Below are positions 33,560-45,229 of a stretch of DNA of 64,000 nucleotides, piece by piece. Each line of letters opens with the position of its first letter. Within the stretch, counting starts at the first letter, position 1. Source of the stretch: Dromiciops gliroides (lineage: Eukaryota > Chordata > Mammalia > Microbiotheria > Microbiotheriidae); contig NC_057867.1 in assembly GCF_019393635.1 (NCBI RefSeq), positions 4,970,821 through 5,034,820 of the forward strand. The letters run 5' to 3'. The translations under genes and the position numbers were made by a program. The notes under the pieces are model-generated. The model was given only the letters and a program-made list of their open reading frames with translations. It was not told the DNA's origin and made no database searches.

Positions 33560-34318
33560 AAAATCAAATGAACCAATGGTTTATCTATTTTATTGTTATT
33601 TTCATACAATTAGCTTATAGTTTTATTTCTTAGTTCAGTGGCTTTCTTACTCCCAATTTTATTAATCTCTCCTTTGATTTTCACGATTTCCAATTTGGTT
33701 GTTTATTTAGGGATGTTAAATTTGCTCTTTTTCTAGTTTTTTAGTTGCATGCCCAATTGACTGATCTGCTTTTTCTCTGTTTTATTGATGTAAGCAATTA
33801 GAGATATAAATTTTCCCCTAATACTACATCTCATGAATATTGGCATATTATCTCATTGTGGTCATTCTCTTTAATGAAATTATTGATTGTTTCTGTGATT
33901 GGTTTTTTGACCCACTCATTTTTTAGGGTTTTTTGTTTCCAACTAATTTAAAATTACTTTTTCCACAGATCTTTATTGATGATAATTTTTATTGCATTAT
34001 GATATGAAAAGGGTGCATTTAATATTTCTGCTTTTCTACATTTGGTCATAAGGTTTTTATGCTGCAACACATGGTCAGATTTTGTGAAGGTATCCTATAA
34101 AGCTGAAAAAAGGGATACTTTCAATTTCTATTCAGTTATCTCCAGATGTCTGTCATGTCTAACTTTTCTAAAATTCTATTTCTCTCCTTAACTTCTTTCT
34201 TATTGATTTTATGGTTAGATTTATCTAGTTTTGAAAGGAGAAAGTTGAGGTCTCCCACTAGTATAGTTTTATTGCCCGTTTCTTCCTGTAACTCATTTAA
34301 CTTTTTCTTTAAGAATTT

Positions 34319-34448
34319 GAGGGGCAGCTAGGTGGTGCAGTGAATAAAACACCAGCCCTGGATTCAGGAGTTCAAATCTGACCTCAGACACTTGACACCA
34401 GCTGTGTGACCCTGGGCAAATCACTTAACCCTCATTGCCCCACAAAAA
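34319..34448 (+). mobile_element. CORE SINE with expanded tail
   Basis: Sense copy ending CATTGCCCCAC, whose A-tail runs into the AAG repeat. Confidence 0.88.
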
Positions 34449-34457
34449 AAAAAAAAA

Positions 34458-34545
34458 AGAAGAAGAAGAAGAAGAAGAAGAAGAAGAAGAAGAAGAAGAA
34501 GAAGAAGAAGAAGAAGAAGAAGAAGAAGAAGAAGAAGAAGAAGAA
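34458..34545 (+). repeat. (AAG)n microsatellite grown from a SINE tail
   Basis: About 28 AAG units in an almost perfect run directly following the SINE poly(A). Confidence 0.97.
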
Positions 34546-34999
34546 AAGAATGTGTATGCTATAGAACCAGGAGAACATTGTACTCAGTAACAGCAACATT
34601 GTGTGATGATCAGCTATGATAGACTTGGCTCTTCTCAGCCATACAATGATCTAAGACAATTCCAAAGGACTCATGATGGAAAATGCTTCCATGTTCAGAA
34701 AAAGAACCATGGAATCTGAATGCAGATTGAACCATACCATTTTCACTTTTTTCTTTCTTTCCTGAGGTTTCCCCCTTTTGTTCTGATTCTTCTTTTACAA
34801 CATGACTAATGTGAAAATATTTTGGGGAGAAATATGTTTAACATGATTGTACATATATAACTTGTATCAGATTGATTGCTGTCCTATGGACAGAGGAGGG
34901 AAGGGAGAGAGGGAGAAAAATTTGGAACTCAAAATCTTATAGAAACAAATGTTGAAAACTATCTTTACATGTAACTGCAAAAAAATTAAATACTATTAA
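34546..34999 (+). mobile_element. Sense-oriented L1 3' end
   Basis: GAACCAGGAGAACATTGTAC to AACTATCTTTACATGTAA is the L1 3' end in sense, opposite to all surrounding L1. The A-run at 35006-35012 is its tail. Confidence 0.85.
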
Positions 35000-35048
35000 G
35001 ATAAAAAAAAGAATGTGGATGTTATACCATTTGGTTCATACATGTTTT

Positions 35049-35199
35049 GTTTTGTTTTTTGGTGAGGCAATTGGTTGGTTAAGTGACTTGCCCAGGGTCA
35101 CACAGCTAGTAAGTGTCAAATGTCTGGGGCCAGATTTGAACTCAGGTACTCCTGATTCCAGGGCCAGTGCTCTATCCACTGTGCCACCTAGCTGCCCCC
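35049..35199 (-). mobile_element. CORE SINE, adjacent to the young L1
   Basis: Flanked by TGGTTCATACATGTTTT (35032-35048) and TGGTTCATATATGTTTT (35200-35216). The young L1 then used the right-hand duplicate as its own target, so the SINE came first. Confidence 0.92.
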
Positions 35200-35673
35200 T
35201 GGTTCATATATGTTTTTTTGTTTTGTTTTGTTTTCTCTCTTATAAGGTATTTTTTATTTTTTCTGCTACATGTAAAGATAGTTCTCAACTTTTGTTTATA
35301 CAAGCTTTACAATTTCAGATTTTTCTCCCTCCCTCCCCTCCCTCCCCTAGACAGCAGGTAATATGATATAGGTTATATCTATATATCTATATACATATAC
35401 ATATATATACCCACATATATATATATATACATAATAACATTAATCCTATTTCTGCATTAATCCTGTTACAAGAGAAGAAATCAGAGCAGTGATGCAAAAC
35501 CTCAAAATAGAAAAAAAAAAACAACAGCACCCAAAACAAAAGAAATAGTATGGTTCAATCAGCATCTATACTCCACAGTTCTTTTTTTTTTCCTTGGATT
35601 TGGAGATCCTCTTCTATCATGAGTTCCCTGGAACTCTTCTGTACCATTGCATTGGTGAGAGGAATATAGTCCA

Positions 35674-38600
35674 TTACAGTAGGTCAACACTCAATGTTGA
35701 TGATACTGTGTACAATGTTCTTCTGGTTCTGCTCATCTCACTCATCATCAGCTCACGTAAGACCCTCCAGGTTTCTCTGAACTCCTCCTGCTCATCATTT
35801 CTTACAGCACAATAGTATTCCATTGTATTCATATACCACAACTTGTCCAGCCATTCCCCAATTGATGGGCACCCCCTCAACTTCCAATTCCTTGCTACCA
35901 CGTAAAGAGCAGCTATAAATATTTTTGTACATGTGGGTCCCTTTCCCCCTTCCATGATTTCTTTGGGAAAAAGACCTAAAAGTAGAATTGCTGGGTCAAA
36001 GGGTATGCACAGCTTTATAGCCCTTTGGGCATAATTCCAAATTGCTCTCCAGAATGGTTGGATCAGTTCACAGCTCCACCAACAATGCATTAGTGTTCCA
36101 ATTTTCCCACAGCTTCTCCAACATTTATTATCTTCCTTTTTTGTCATTTTAGCCAATCTGATAGGTGTACCTCAGGTGGTACCTCAGAGTTGTTTTAATT
36201 TGCATCTCTCTAATCATTAGAGATTTAGAGCATTTTTTCATATGGGAATAGATAGCTTTGGTTTCTTCATCAGAAAACTACCCGTTCATATCCTTTGACC
36301 ATTTCTCAATTAGGGAATGACTTGGATTCTTATAAATTTGATTTAATTCCCTATATATTTTAGAGATGAGGCCTTTATCAGAAGTACTGACCTCAAAAAT
36401 TGTTTCCCAGCTTTCTGCCTCCCTTCTAATTTTGGATTCATTGCTTCTGTTTGGACAAAAAATTTTTAATTTAATATAATCAAAGTCATCCATTTTGCAT
36501 TTTATAATATACTCTATCTTTTGTTTGGTCAAAAACTGTTTTCCTTTCCAAAGATCTGATAGGTACACTATTCCTTTCTCTCCTAATTTACCTATGGTAT
36601 CACCTCTTATGTCTAAATCATATATCCATTTTGACCTTATTTTAGTATAAGGTGTAAGATGTTGGTCTATGCCTAATTTCTGCCATACTATCTGCCAGTT
36701 TTTCCAGCAGTTTTTGTCAAATACTGAGTTCCTATCCCAGAAGCTGGAGTCTTTGGGTTTATCAAACACTACATTACTAGTGTCATTTACTACTGCATTT
36801 CCTGAGCCTAGCCTATTCCATTGATCTACCACTCTATTTTTTAGCCAGTACCAGATAGTTTTGATGACTGCCGCTTTGTAGTAAAGCTCCAGGTTTGGTA
36901 CCGCTAACCCACCTTCCTGTGAATTTTTTTTCATTATTTCCCTGGATATTCTTGATTTTTTGTTTTTCCAGATGAATTTTGTTATTATTTTTTTCTAGCT
37001 GTATAAAATAATTTTTAGGTAGTCTGATTAGTATGGCACTGAATAAGTAAATTAATTTAGGCAGTATTGTCATTTTTACTATATTAGCTCTGCCTATCCA
37101 TGAGCAATTGATATCTTTCCAATTATTTAGATCTGATTTGATTTGTGTGAAGAGTGTTTGGTAGTTGTGTTCATAGAGTTCCTGGGTTTGTCTTGGCAAG
37201 TAGACTCCCAAGTATTTTATATTATCTACCGTTACTTTAAATGGAATTTCTCTTTCTATCTCTTGCTGCTGGACTTTGTTGGTGTATAGAAATGCTGATG
37301 ATTTATGTGGATTTATTTTATATCCTGCTACTTTGCTAAAGTTGTTAATTATTTCAAGTAATTTTCGAGTTGATTCTCTAGGATTCTTTAAGTATACCAT
37401 CATATCATCTGCAAAGAGTGATAGTTTTGTTTCCTCCTTGCCTATTCTAATTCCTTTAATTCCTTTCTCTTCTCTGATTGCTAAAGCTAACATTTCTAGG
37501 ACAATATTAAATAATAGGGGTGATAATGGACATCCCTGTTTCACCCCTGATCTTATTGGGAAGGCCTCTAATTTATCTCCATTGCATATAATACTTGCTG
37601 ATGGCTTTAGGTAGATACTGTTTATTATTCTAAGGAAAGCTCCACCTATTCCTAAACTCTCTAGTGTTTTTATTAGGAATGGGTGTTGTACTTTGTCAAA
37701 AGCTTTCTCTGCATCTATTGAGATAATCATATGATTTGGGTTGGTTTTCTTATTGATGTGGTTGATTATGTTAATAGTTTTTCTAATGTTGAACCAGCCC
37801 TGCATTCCTGGTATAAATCCCACCTGGTCATAGTGTATTATCCTGGTGATCACTTGCTGTAATCTCCTTGCTAATATCTTATTTAAGATTTTAGCATCAA
37901 TATTCATTAGGGAAATTGGTCTATAATTTTCTTTCTCTGTTTTTGCTTTGCCTGGTTTTGGTATCACCACCATATTTGTGTCATAAAATGAATTTGGTAG
38001 AACTCCTTCTTCACCTATTTTTCCAAATAATTTGTATAATATTGGAATTAATTGTTCTTTAAATATTTGGTAGAATTCACCCGTAAACCCATCTGGCCCT
38101 GGGGATTTTTTCTTAGGGAGTTCATTAATGGCTTGTTCAATTTCTTTTTCTAATATGGGTTTATTTAAGGATTTTATTTCCTCTTCAGTTAACCTGGGCA
38201 GTTTGTATTTTTGTAAATATTCGTCCATTTCATTTAGATTGTCAAATTTATTGGCATACAGTTGGGCAAAATAGTTCCTAATTATTGCTTTAATTTCCAC
38301 TTCATTGATGGTAACATCACCCTTTTCATTTTTGATACTGGTAATTTGGTTTTCTTCTTTCTTTTTTTTAATCAAATTAACCAATATTTTATCTATTTTA
38401 TTGGTTTTTTCATAAAACCAGCTCTTAGTTTTATTGATTAATTCTATATTTTTTTGCTTTCAATCTTATTAATTTCTCCTTTAATTTTCAGGATCTCTAA
38501 TTCAGTGTCTAATTGGGGATTTCTAATTTGTTCTTTTTCTAGCTTTTTAAGTTGCATGCCCAATTCATTAATCTCCTCTTCTCTTTTTTATTCATGTAAG

Positions 38601-39615
38601 CATTTAGAGCTATAAATTTTCCCCTAAGCACTGCTTTGGCTGCATCCCATAGATTTTGGTATGTTGTCTCATTATTGTCATTCTCTTGGATAAAGTTATT
38701 GATTGTTTCTATGATTTCTTGTTTGGCCCATTCATTCTTTAGAATGAAATTATTTAGTTTCCAATTGATTTTCATTCTACTTTTCCCTGGCTCTTTCTTA
38801 CATGTAATTTTCATTGCATCATGATCTGAGAAGGATGCATTTACTATTTCTGCCTTTCTACATTTAACTATGATGTTTTTGTGCCCTAATACATGGTCAA
38901 TTTTTGAAAATGTGCCATGTACTGCTGAGAAAAAGGTATATTCCTTTCTATCCCCATTCAATTTTCTCCAGACATCTATCATGTCTAACTTTTCTAGTAA
39001 TCTATTCACCTCTTTCACTTCTTTCTTATTTATTTTTTGGCTAGATTTATCTCATTCTGAGAGGGGGAGATTCAGATCCCCCACTAGTATAGTATTACTG
39101 TCTAATTCCTCTTGTAACTCATTTAACTTCTCCTCTAAGAACTTGGATGCTATACCACTTGGCGCATACATATTTAATATTGATATTACTTCATTATCTA
39201 TAGTACCTTTAAGTAAGATGTAATTTCCTTCCTTATCTCTTTTAATGAGATCTATTTTTGCCTGCACTTTGTCTGAGATAAGGATTGCTACCCCTGCCTT
39301 TTTTACTTTAGCTGAGGCATAATATATTCTGCTCCAGCCTTTTACCTTTACTCTGTGTGTATCTCTCTGCTTCAAATGTGTTTCTTGTAAACAGCATATT
39401 GTAGGGTTCTGGTTTTTAATCCACTCTGCAATTCGCTTCCGTTTTATAGCAGAGTTCATCCCATTCACATTCACAGTTATTATTACTGACTGTCTATTTC
39501 CCTCCATTCTATTTACCCACTTTGTACTTTTCCCTCCTTCTTTCACCTTATTCCTCCTCACTGACGTTTTACTTCTTACCCCTGCCTCCCCCAATCTACC
39601 CTCCCTTTTTATCAC
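35674..39615 (-). pseudogene. L1 ORF2 (endonuclease and reverse transcriptase), broken
   Basis: Endonuclease piece 39615-39052 with CLQETHLKQRD and GDLNLPLSE, followed by an in-frame TGA at 39052-39054 and its continuation 39018-38539 with ASFSDHDAMK. Reverse transcriptase piece 38384-36834 with [12 protein letters not shown], a [14 protein letters not shown] box and FADD at 37404-37415. After a frame change, 36934-36278, and after another, 36156-35674 with the C-terminal C-X3-C-X7-H-X4-C knuckle. One stop and three frame changes make it non-functional. The conserved catalytic motifs themselves are intact. Confidence 0.92.
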
Positions 39616-40089
39616 CCCCCTCTCTTTTCTTTACCCTTTTCTCCCTTCCTTTTGTCCTCCCTTCTATCAGTCTCCCCCTTTCCCTTCCCCTTTTGTTTTC
39701 CTAAAGAATGAGTTAAGTTTCTTTATCCCAATGAACGTATATGTTATTCCCTCTTTGAGTCAACTCTAATGAGAATAGGGTTGAAACAATGTTCCCCCCT
39801 CCTTTCTTTCCCTCTATTGTAATAGGTTTTTTCCCACCTCTTCATATGATATAATTCATCCCATTCCACCTCCCCTTTCCTCTCCTCCCCATAGACTCCC
39901 TTTTTAACCCCTTAATTCTTTTGTATCATCACATCAAAGACAATTTATATTTATACCCTCTATATAAAGTCCTTCTCTCTGCCCAAATACATTTACAGTT
40001 CTTAAGAGTTATGAGTATTATCTTCCTGTGTAGGGATATAAACAGTTTAACCTAATAGGGTAACTTTTTTTTCCCCTCTGTTTACCTTT

Positions 40090-41185
40090 TTAAACTTCTC
40101 TTGAGTCTTGTATGTTGAGATCGAATTTTCTATTCAGTTCTGGTCTTTTCACCAGGAAAGATTGAAAGTCCCCAATGTCATTAAATGTCCATCTTTTCCC
40201 CTGAAAGAAAATGTACATTTTTGCTGGGTAATAGATTCTCGGCTGCAATCCAAGCTCCTTTGCCTTTTGGAATATCATATTCCAAGCCTTGTGGTCCTTT
40301 AATGTTGAAGCTGCCAGGTCCTGAGCAATCCTGACTGTGGCTCCATGATATTTAAAGTGCTTCTTTCTGGCTGCTTGGAGTATTTTCTCCTTCACCTGAT
40401 AATTCTGGAATTTGGCTACAATATTCCTTGGAGTTTTCCTTTTGGGGTCTCTTTCAGGAGGTGATCGGTGGATTCTTTCAATGATGACTTTATCCTCTGA
40501 TTCTATGATATCAGGGCAGTTCTCCTTAATAATTTCCTGGAATATGGTGTCTAGATTCTTTTTCTGGTCATGACTTTCAGGCAGTCCAGTGATTCTCAAA
40601 TTGTCTCTCCTCGATCTGTTTTCCAGATCAGTTGTCTTTCCAATGAGGTATTTCACATTTTCTTCTATTTTTTCATTTTTTTTTATTCTGCTTGACTGAT
40701 TCCTGGTGTCTCATGGATTCCTTATCTTCCAACTGTCCCACTTTAATTTTTAAGGCATTGTTTTCTTCAGTGAGATTATGCACCTTTTTTTCCATTTGGC
40801 CAGATGAATTTTTTAAGGTATTGTTTTCTTCAGTAAGATTATGCACCTTTTTTTCCATTTGGCCAAATGAATTTTTTAAGGCTTTGTTTTCTTCAGTGAA
40901 ATTATGTGCTTCCTTTTCCAAGCTGCTGATTCTTTTTTCATAGTTTTCTTGTTTTGCTTTCATTTCTCTCCCCATTTTTTCTTCTATCTCTTGCAATTGA
41001 TTTTTAAAATCCTTTTTGAGCTCTTCCAGGAAGGCTTTTTGTTCTTGCGACCAATTCACCTTCCCTTGTGAGGCTTCAGATGTAGGCAATTTGAGGCTAT
41101 TGTCCTCATCTGAGTTTGTGTTGGCTTCTTCCCTATTGATACAGAAGCTCTCAATGGAGAGGGCTCTTTTTTGCTTCTTGCTCAT
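40090..41185 (-). pseudogene. L1 ORF1 with a frameshift
   Basis: The first part (41185-40673, 170 codons) begins MSKKQKRALS and contains a coiled coil with a 21-residue repeat centred on KKVHNLTEEN. The second part (40656-40090, 188 codons) carries the RNA-binding RRM-like and C-terminal domains (RRDNLRITGLPE, then IERIHRSP and RTP-like PRNIVAKF). The frames are joined by a T-run near 40670-40685 where a one-base change breaks the protein. ORF1p is the RNA chaperone of L1. Confidence 0.88.
40740..40930 (-). repeat. 63-base tandem repeat in the ORF1 coiled coil
   Basis: Nearly three units of 63 bases, each encoding 21 residues (three heptads) around HNLTEENNALKN. Recognisable on the plus strand by the recurrent TTTTCTTCAGTGAGATTATG. 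Confidence 0.92.
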
Positions 41186-41764
41186 TATTGCAGCTTATTT
41201 ATTTATTCTTTAAGTTGAGGTCTGCTCTGGGGGCACCAGGGTCCCTGTTTTGGGCTTCTTGTGCAGGGGTATAGGTGCTGTGTGACCGGGTTTTTACTCT
41301 GAGGCCTTTATGGTGTGTGGAGATCCCCCACCCTGCACTTCCTGTCTGATTGTGCTCAGCCAGCCAGGCGCCGGACCCCGGCGTCTGATCCCATCTGACC
41401 CGTTCGTGGCCCTCTCGGCCAGTGCAGGTAGGTTTTTCCACTGTCCTTCTTGGCCACCAGATTTTTGAACCAGGTTCCAGGGGCCTCAGTTGTTCGGCTG
41501 TGGCCCGCAGCTCCTGCTGACTTGCCCAGACCTCCTCGGCGCTGGGTTGCTGCCCTGCGCTGGGCCTCCCTTTTGCCCGAGTCAGACCGACCTTTTCCTG
41601 AAGTCTTCTAAATTATCTCTGGTTGGAGGACTGTGTCTCTCTGTCTCTTTGCAAGTTCTGTAGTTTCAGAATCCATCCAGAGGCTTGATTTAATGTTTGT
41701 TTTGAGGGAACAGAAGGAGAGCTCAGGTAGCTTGCTGCTTCCTCTCCGCCATCTTGGCTCGGCC
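41186..41764 (-). promoter_or_regulatory. L1 5'UTR / internal promoter
   Basis: GC- and CpG-rich 580 bases directly before ORF1, beginning (minus strand) with GGCCGAGCCAAGATGGCGGA. The GCCAAGATGGCGG core is a likely YY1-type site (pattern AAGATGGCGGC), as found at the start of many mammalian L1 promoters. Activity is inferred. Confidence 0.75.
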
Positions 41765-41844
41765 GGTTCATATATGTTTAATACTGATATTACTTCATTG
41801 TCTCTGGTACCTTTTAGCAAAATGTATTTTCCCTGCTTATCTCT

Positions 41845-42002
41845 CTCTCTCTCTCTTTTTTTTTTTTTAGTGAGGCAATTGGGGTTAAGTGACTTGCCCA
41901 GGGTCACACAGCTAGTAAGTGTTAAGTGTCTGAGGCCGAATTTGAACTCAGGTACTCCTGACTCCAGGGCCGGTGCTCTATCCACTGCGCCACCTAGCTG
42001 CC
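41845..42002 (-). mobile_element. CORE SINE inside old L1
   Basis: Flanked by CCCTGCTTATCTCT at 41831-41844 and 42003-42016, with the CT-rich stretch belonging to its tail. Confidence 0.92.
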
Positions 42003-43301
42003 CCCTGCTTATCTCTTTTAATTAGGTCTATTTTTGCTTTTGCTTTGTTTCATATCATGATTGCTACCCCTGCTTTTTTCACCTCAGCTGAAGCATAATA
42101 GATTTTGCTCCAGCCTCTTATTTTTCTCTGCATGTCTCTTTCTTTCAAGTGTGTTTCTTGTAAACAAGATATTGTATTCTGATTTTTAATCCATTATGCT
42201 ATCCACTTCTATTTTATGGATGAGTTAATCCCATTCATATTCACAGCTAGGATTATTAACTATATATTTCTCTCCATCCTATTTTCCCTGTTTAACCTTC
42301 TCTCTCTTTTTTCACCCTATCCCTTCTCAAAAGTCTATTTTACTTCTATCTACTGCCTCCTACAATCCATCCTTCCTTCCAAAACCCCCCTCCCCTTTTA
42401 TTATCCTCTCTCTCATAGTTCCCTGTGGGGTAAGATCGATTTCTATCTCCAAATGAATGTGTATGTTATTAATTCATTGAGCCAGTTCTGATAAGAGTAA
42501 GGTTCAAGCTTTGCCTGCCACCTCCCCATCTTTCCCACCACTGTAAAAGTTCTTCCTTTCATGCCTCTTTTATGTGAGATAATTTTCCCCATTCTTTCTC
42601 TCCCTTCTTCCTTCTACCAGTGCATTCTTCTTTCTCATCCCTTAATTTTATTTTTTTAAAATCATCCCCTCATAGTCATCTCATATTCATGCCCTCTGTA
42701 TGCTCCTTCTGACTATCCTAATAATGATAAAATTTTTAGGAGTTACAATTATCATCTTCCCATACAGAAATGTAAAAAAAATTTTTTTGGTAGGGCACTG
42801 AGGGAGGAATGTAAATTTTTAACCTTATTGATTCCCTTATGATTTCTCTTTCATGTTTCCCGTTTTATGCTTCTCTTGAGTCTTGTATTTGAAAGTCAAA
42901 ATTTCTCTTCAGCTCTGGCCTTTTGATCAGGAATACTTGAAAATTTCTTTTCCCATGAAGGGTTATACACAGTTTTTCTGGGTCCCAAGCCCTCAGATGC
43001 TTTAACCTAGAAGCTGCTAAATCTTGTGTGATCCTGACTGTGGCTCCATGATATTTCAGTTGTTTCTTTCTGGCTGCTTGCTATATTTTCTCCTTAACCT
43101 GGGAACTTTGGAATTAGGCTATAATATTCCTGGGAGTTTTCATCTGGGGATCTGTTTCAGGAGGTGATCAGTGGATTCTTTCAATGTCTATTTTACTCCC
43201 TGGTTCTAGAATATCAGGCAAGTTTTCCTTGATAATTTCTCAAAAATTAATGTCTAGGCTCTTTTTTTGATCATGGCTTTCAGGTAGTCCAGTAATTCTT
43301 T

Positions 43302-43440
43302 TTTGGGGGGGGCAATGAGGGTTAAGTGACTTGCCCAGGGTCACACAGCTAGTAAGTGTCAAGTGTCTGAGGCCGGATTTGAACTCAGGTCCTCCTGAAT
43401 CCAGGGCCGGTGCTTTATCCACTGCACCACCTAGCTATCC
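43302..43440 (-). mobile_element. CORE SINE inside old L1 ORF1
   Basis: Antisense copy with GGGGGGGGCAATGAGGG start and CACCTAGCTATCCCC end; duplications are unclear. Confidence 0.87.
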
Positions 43441-43505
43441 CCAGAATTATGTTCTTTAGTGAGCTTTTTTACCTCCTTTTCCATTTGACCAATTCTACTT
43501 TTTAG

Positions 43506-43745
43506 GGGTGGCAGCTAGGTGGTGCAGTGGATAGGTTGCCAGGTGTGAAGTTAAAAAGATTAATCTTCTTGAGGTCCAATCTTGCTGTGTGACCTTGGGC
43601 AAGTCACTTCACCATGTTTGCCTCACTTTTCTTATCTATAAAATGAGCTGGAGAAGGAAATGGCAAATGCTGCAGTATCTTTGCCAAGAAACCCCCAAAT
43701 AGGGCCACAAAGAGTTGGATATGACTGAAAATGACTGAACAACAA
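43506..43745 (+). mobile_element. Mar1-like SINE at the end of old L1
   Basis: Sense: GGCAGCTAGGTGGTGCAGTG, CTGGAGAAGGAAATGGCAAA, CCCCAAATAGGGCCACAAAG and an AACAACAATAGCAAC tail. It is a head-to-tail Mar1 pattern marking the right boundary of the L1 nest. Confidence 0.8.
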
Positions 43746-45229
43746 TAGCAACAAGTTTTCAGGGCCCATTTCATTCCTTCATGTCGTCTTTCACATTTTT
43801 GCCTATTTATAAGTTTGCCTGCATTTTCTGGAATGATTTGGGGGCTAAAGGGAGGCAACAGGTTGTACAAGATTATCCCAAAGGGCCCTCCAGCTCAGAC
43901 ACTCAAGGGTTCCAGAGCAGGGCTTCCTTGCATCTTTTGTGCCAGGGGCTCCTTGAGCAGCCTGCAGGCTAAATCTTTGGGCCCCTTCTCAGAATAAGGC
44001 TTTTCAAATGGTTAGATTTCATTTATACTATGAAACCTTTTCCCCGGGAAGCAACAGAGCTCATTTCCGTGGTTACAGACAACTGGACATGCACATGTGA
44101 TGCTCTTATCCTATGCTGCCCCCATCCTCTAAGACATGCAGACGATGACCCCCAGGCACACGCATGTACCCACAGACACCTTCACATAGCATGAAATCTC
44201 CCCTTCTCCCCCGCCACATGCCCATATGCAGGACAATGTTAATTCACGTGGCATCAGGATATGGATTAGAACATTCAGAAGGGCTTTGGGCGAAATGAGG
44301 GATTCACAGCCCTACTTACAGATAGTATAATAACTTTGTTATAATAGTGATACAGGCCAAAGCTTCTACTGTGTATTATTCTGCCTCTGATTGGGAATTT
44401 CAAGGCTGAAACCCTGCTTTTTTATCAGGAAGAAGCTACAAAGCATTTCTGAATCCCTCCTTGTTCTCAGTCATAGAAGAAAATGTTGCTCTTCAGGGGC
44501 CCTTAGTTCCTCCAGCTTGCAAGTGCTTATCTCTTCTTTTTTTTTTAGTTCTTACCCTTTCATCACTGGCAAAAAAAATCTATGATCATTACCATTCTGT
44601 CCCTCTTTCATTGCTGGGGAATTCCTCTTTTACCCACCCCATGGTCAATTGTTAGTAGTCTTCCATGACCCATATGCATCCCTGGAGGAAAGAAAGTGCT
44701 GATGGTCAAGAAATACAAGTGTCCATGGCCTGCTGATGTTCCTTTGGGGGTCACTTGAAGCTTGGTGCCAATGGAAGGCAGAGAAGTGAATGCAGATTTG
44801 CCCCAGACCTAGTGGTCTTGTCTTGGCTGTGGCATCATGGCCTTTAAGGACCATCCATTGAACACACATTGACTGGGCCCCTGCCTTGTTGTAGAAACTA
44901 GGCAAAGAGCTTCAGAAGGAGAGGCCCTGCCCTTGGGGGGGGGGGGCTCCCAGACTCCTTGGGAGGGGAGATAATGCACTTACACAAATGAGGAGGTTAG
45001 AAGACAGAACATGACATGGTCAAGGAGAGATCCAAAGTCCTCTGGGGAGATTTGAGGAGAGGGGAAAGAGGTTCAGATTGGAGGGAATCAGGGAAGGCTT
45101 CTTGGAGGTGATGGCCGAGCCGTCCTAGGAGAAGGGAGATCTTAGAAGATGTGTATTCCCACACGGTGGCAGAGACTGCCCAAATGCACCCAGGAGGAGA
45201 GAGACCAGAGGAGGGTGAGGACGAACTCC

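Larger units (their letters stand above)
35216..41764 (-). mobile_element. Full-length L1 (6.5 kb) with disabled ORFs
   Basis: Flanked by GGTTCATATATGTTT at 35201-35215 and 41765-41779. Reading on the minus strand: 5'UTR 41764-41186, ORF1 41185-40090, inter-ORF region, ORF2 about 39550-35674, and 3'UTR with the T-run end at 35216. It sits inside an older L1 next to a SINE. ORF1 has one frame change; ORF2 has one premature stop and at least three frame changes, so it cannot move by itself. The rather low divergence from the copy at 55592 suggests a recent family. Confidence 0.95.
29575..43503 (-). mobile_element. Old, 5'-truncated antisense L1, heavily interrupted
   Basis: The ORF2 C-terminal region starts near 29575 and can be followed in order: 29575-29707, 29926-30212, 30349-30603, 30750-31370, 31690-31830, 32548-32650, 33215-33435, 33560-34318, 35000-35048, 41780-41844, 42003-43301 and 43441-43503, where ORF1 breaks off. 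The pieces run parallel to the young L1. Every gap is filled by a later insertion listed separately. No frame is intact. Confidence 0.85.

Noticed and set aside
41186-41764. CpG-rich stretch as a host gene promoter
   Set aside because: It lies directly before L1 ORF1, inside the L1 target duplications, and begins with the usual L1 start motif; it is the L1 5'UTR.
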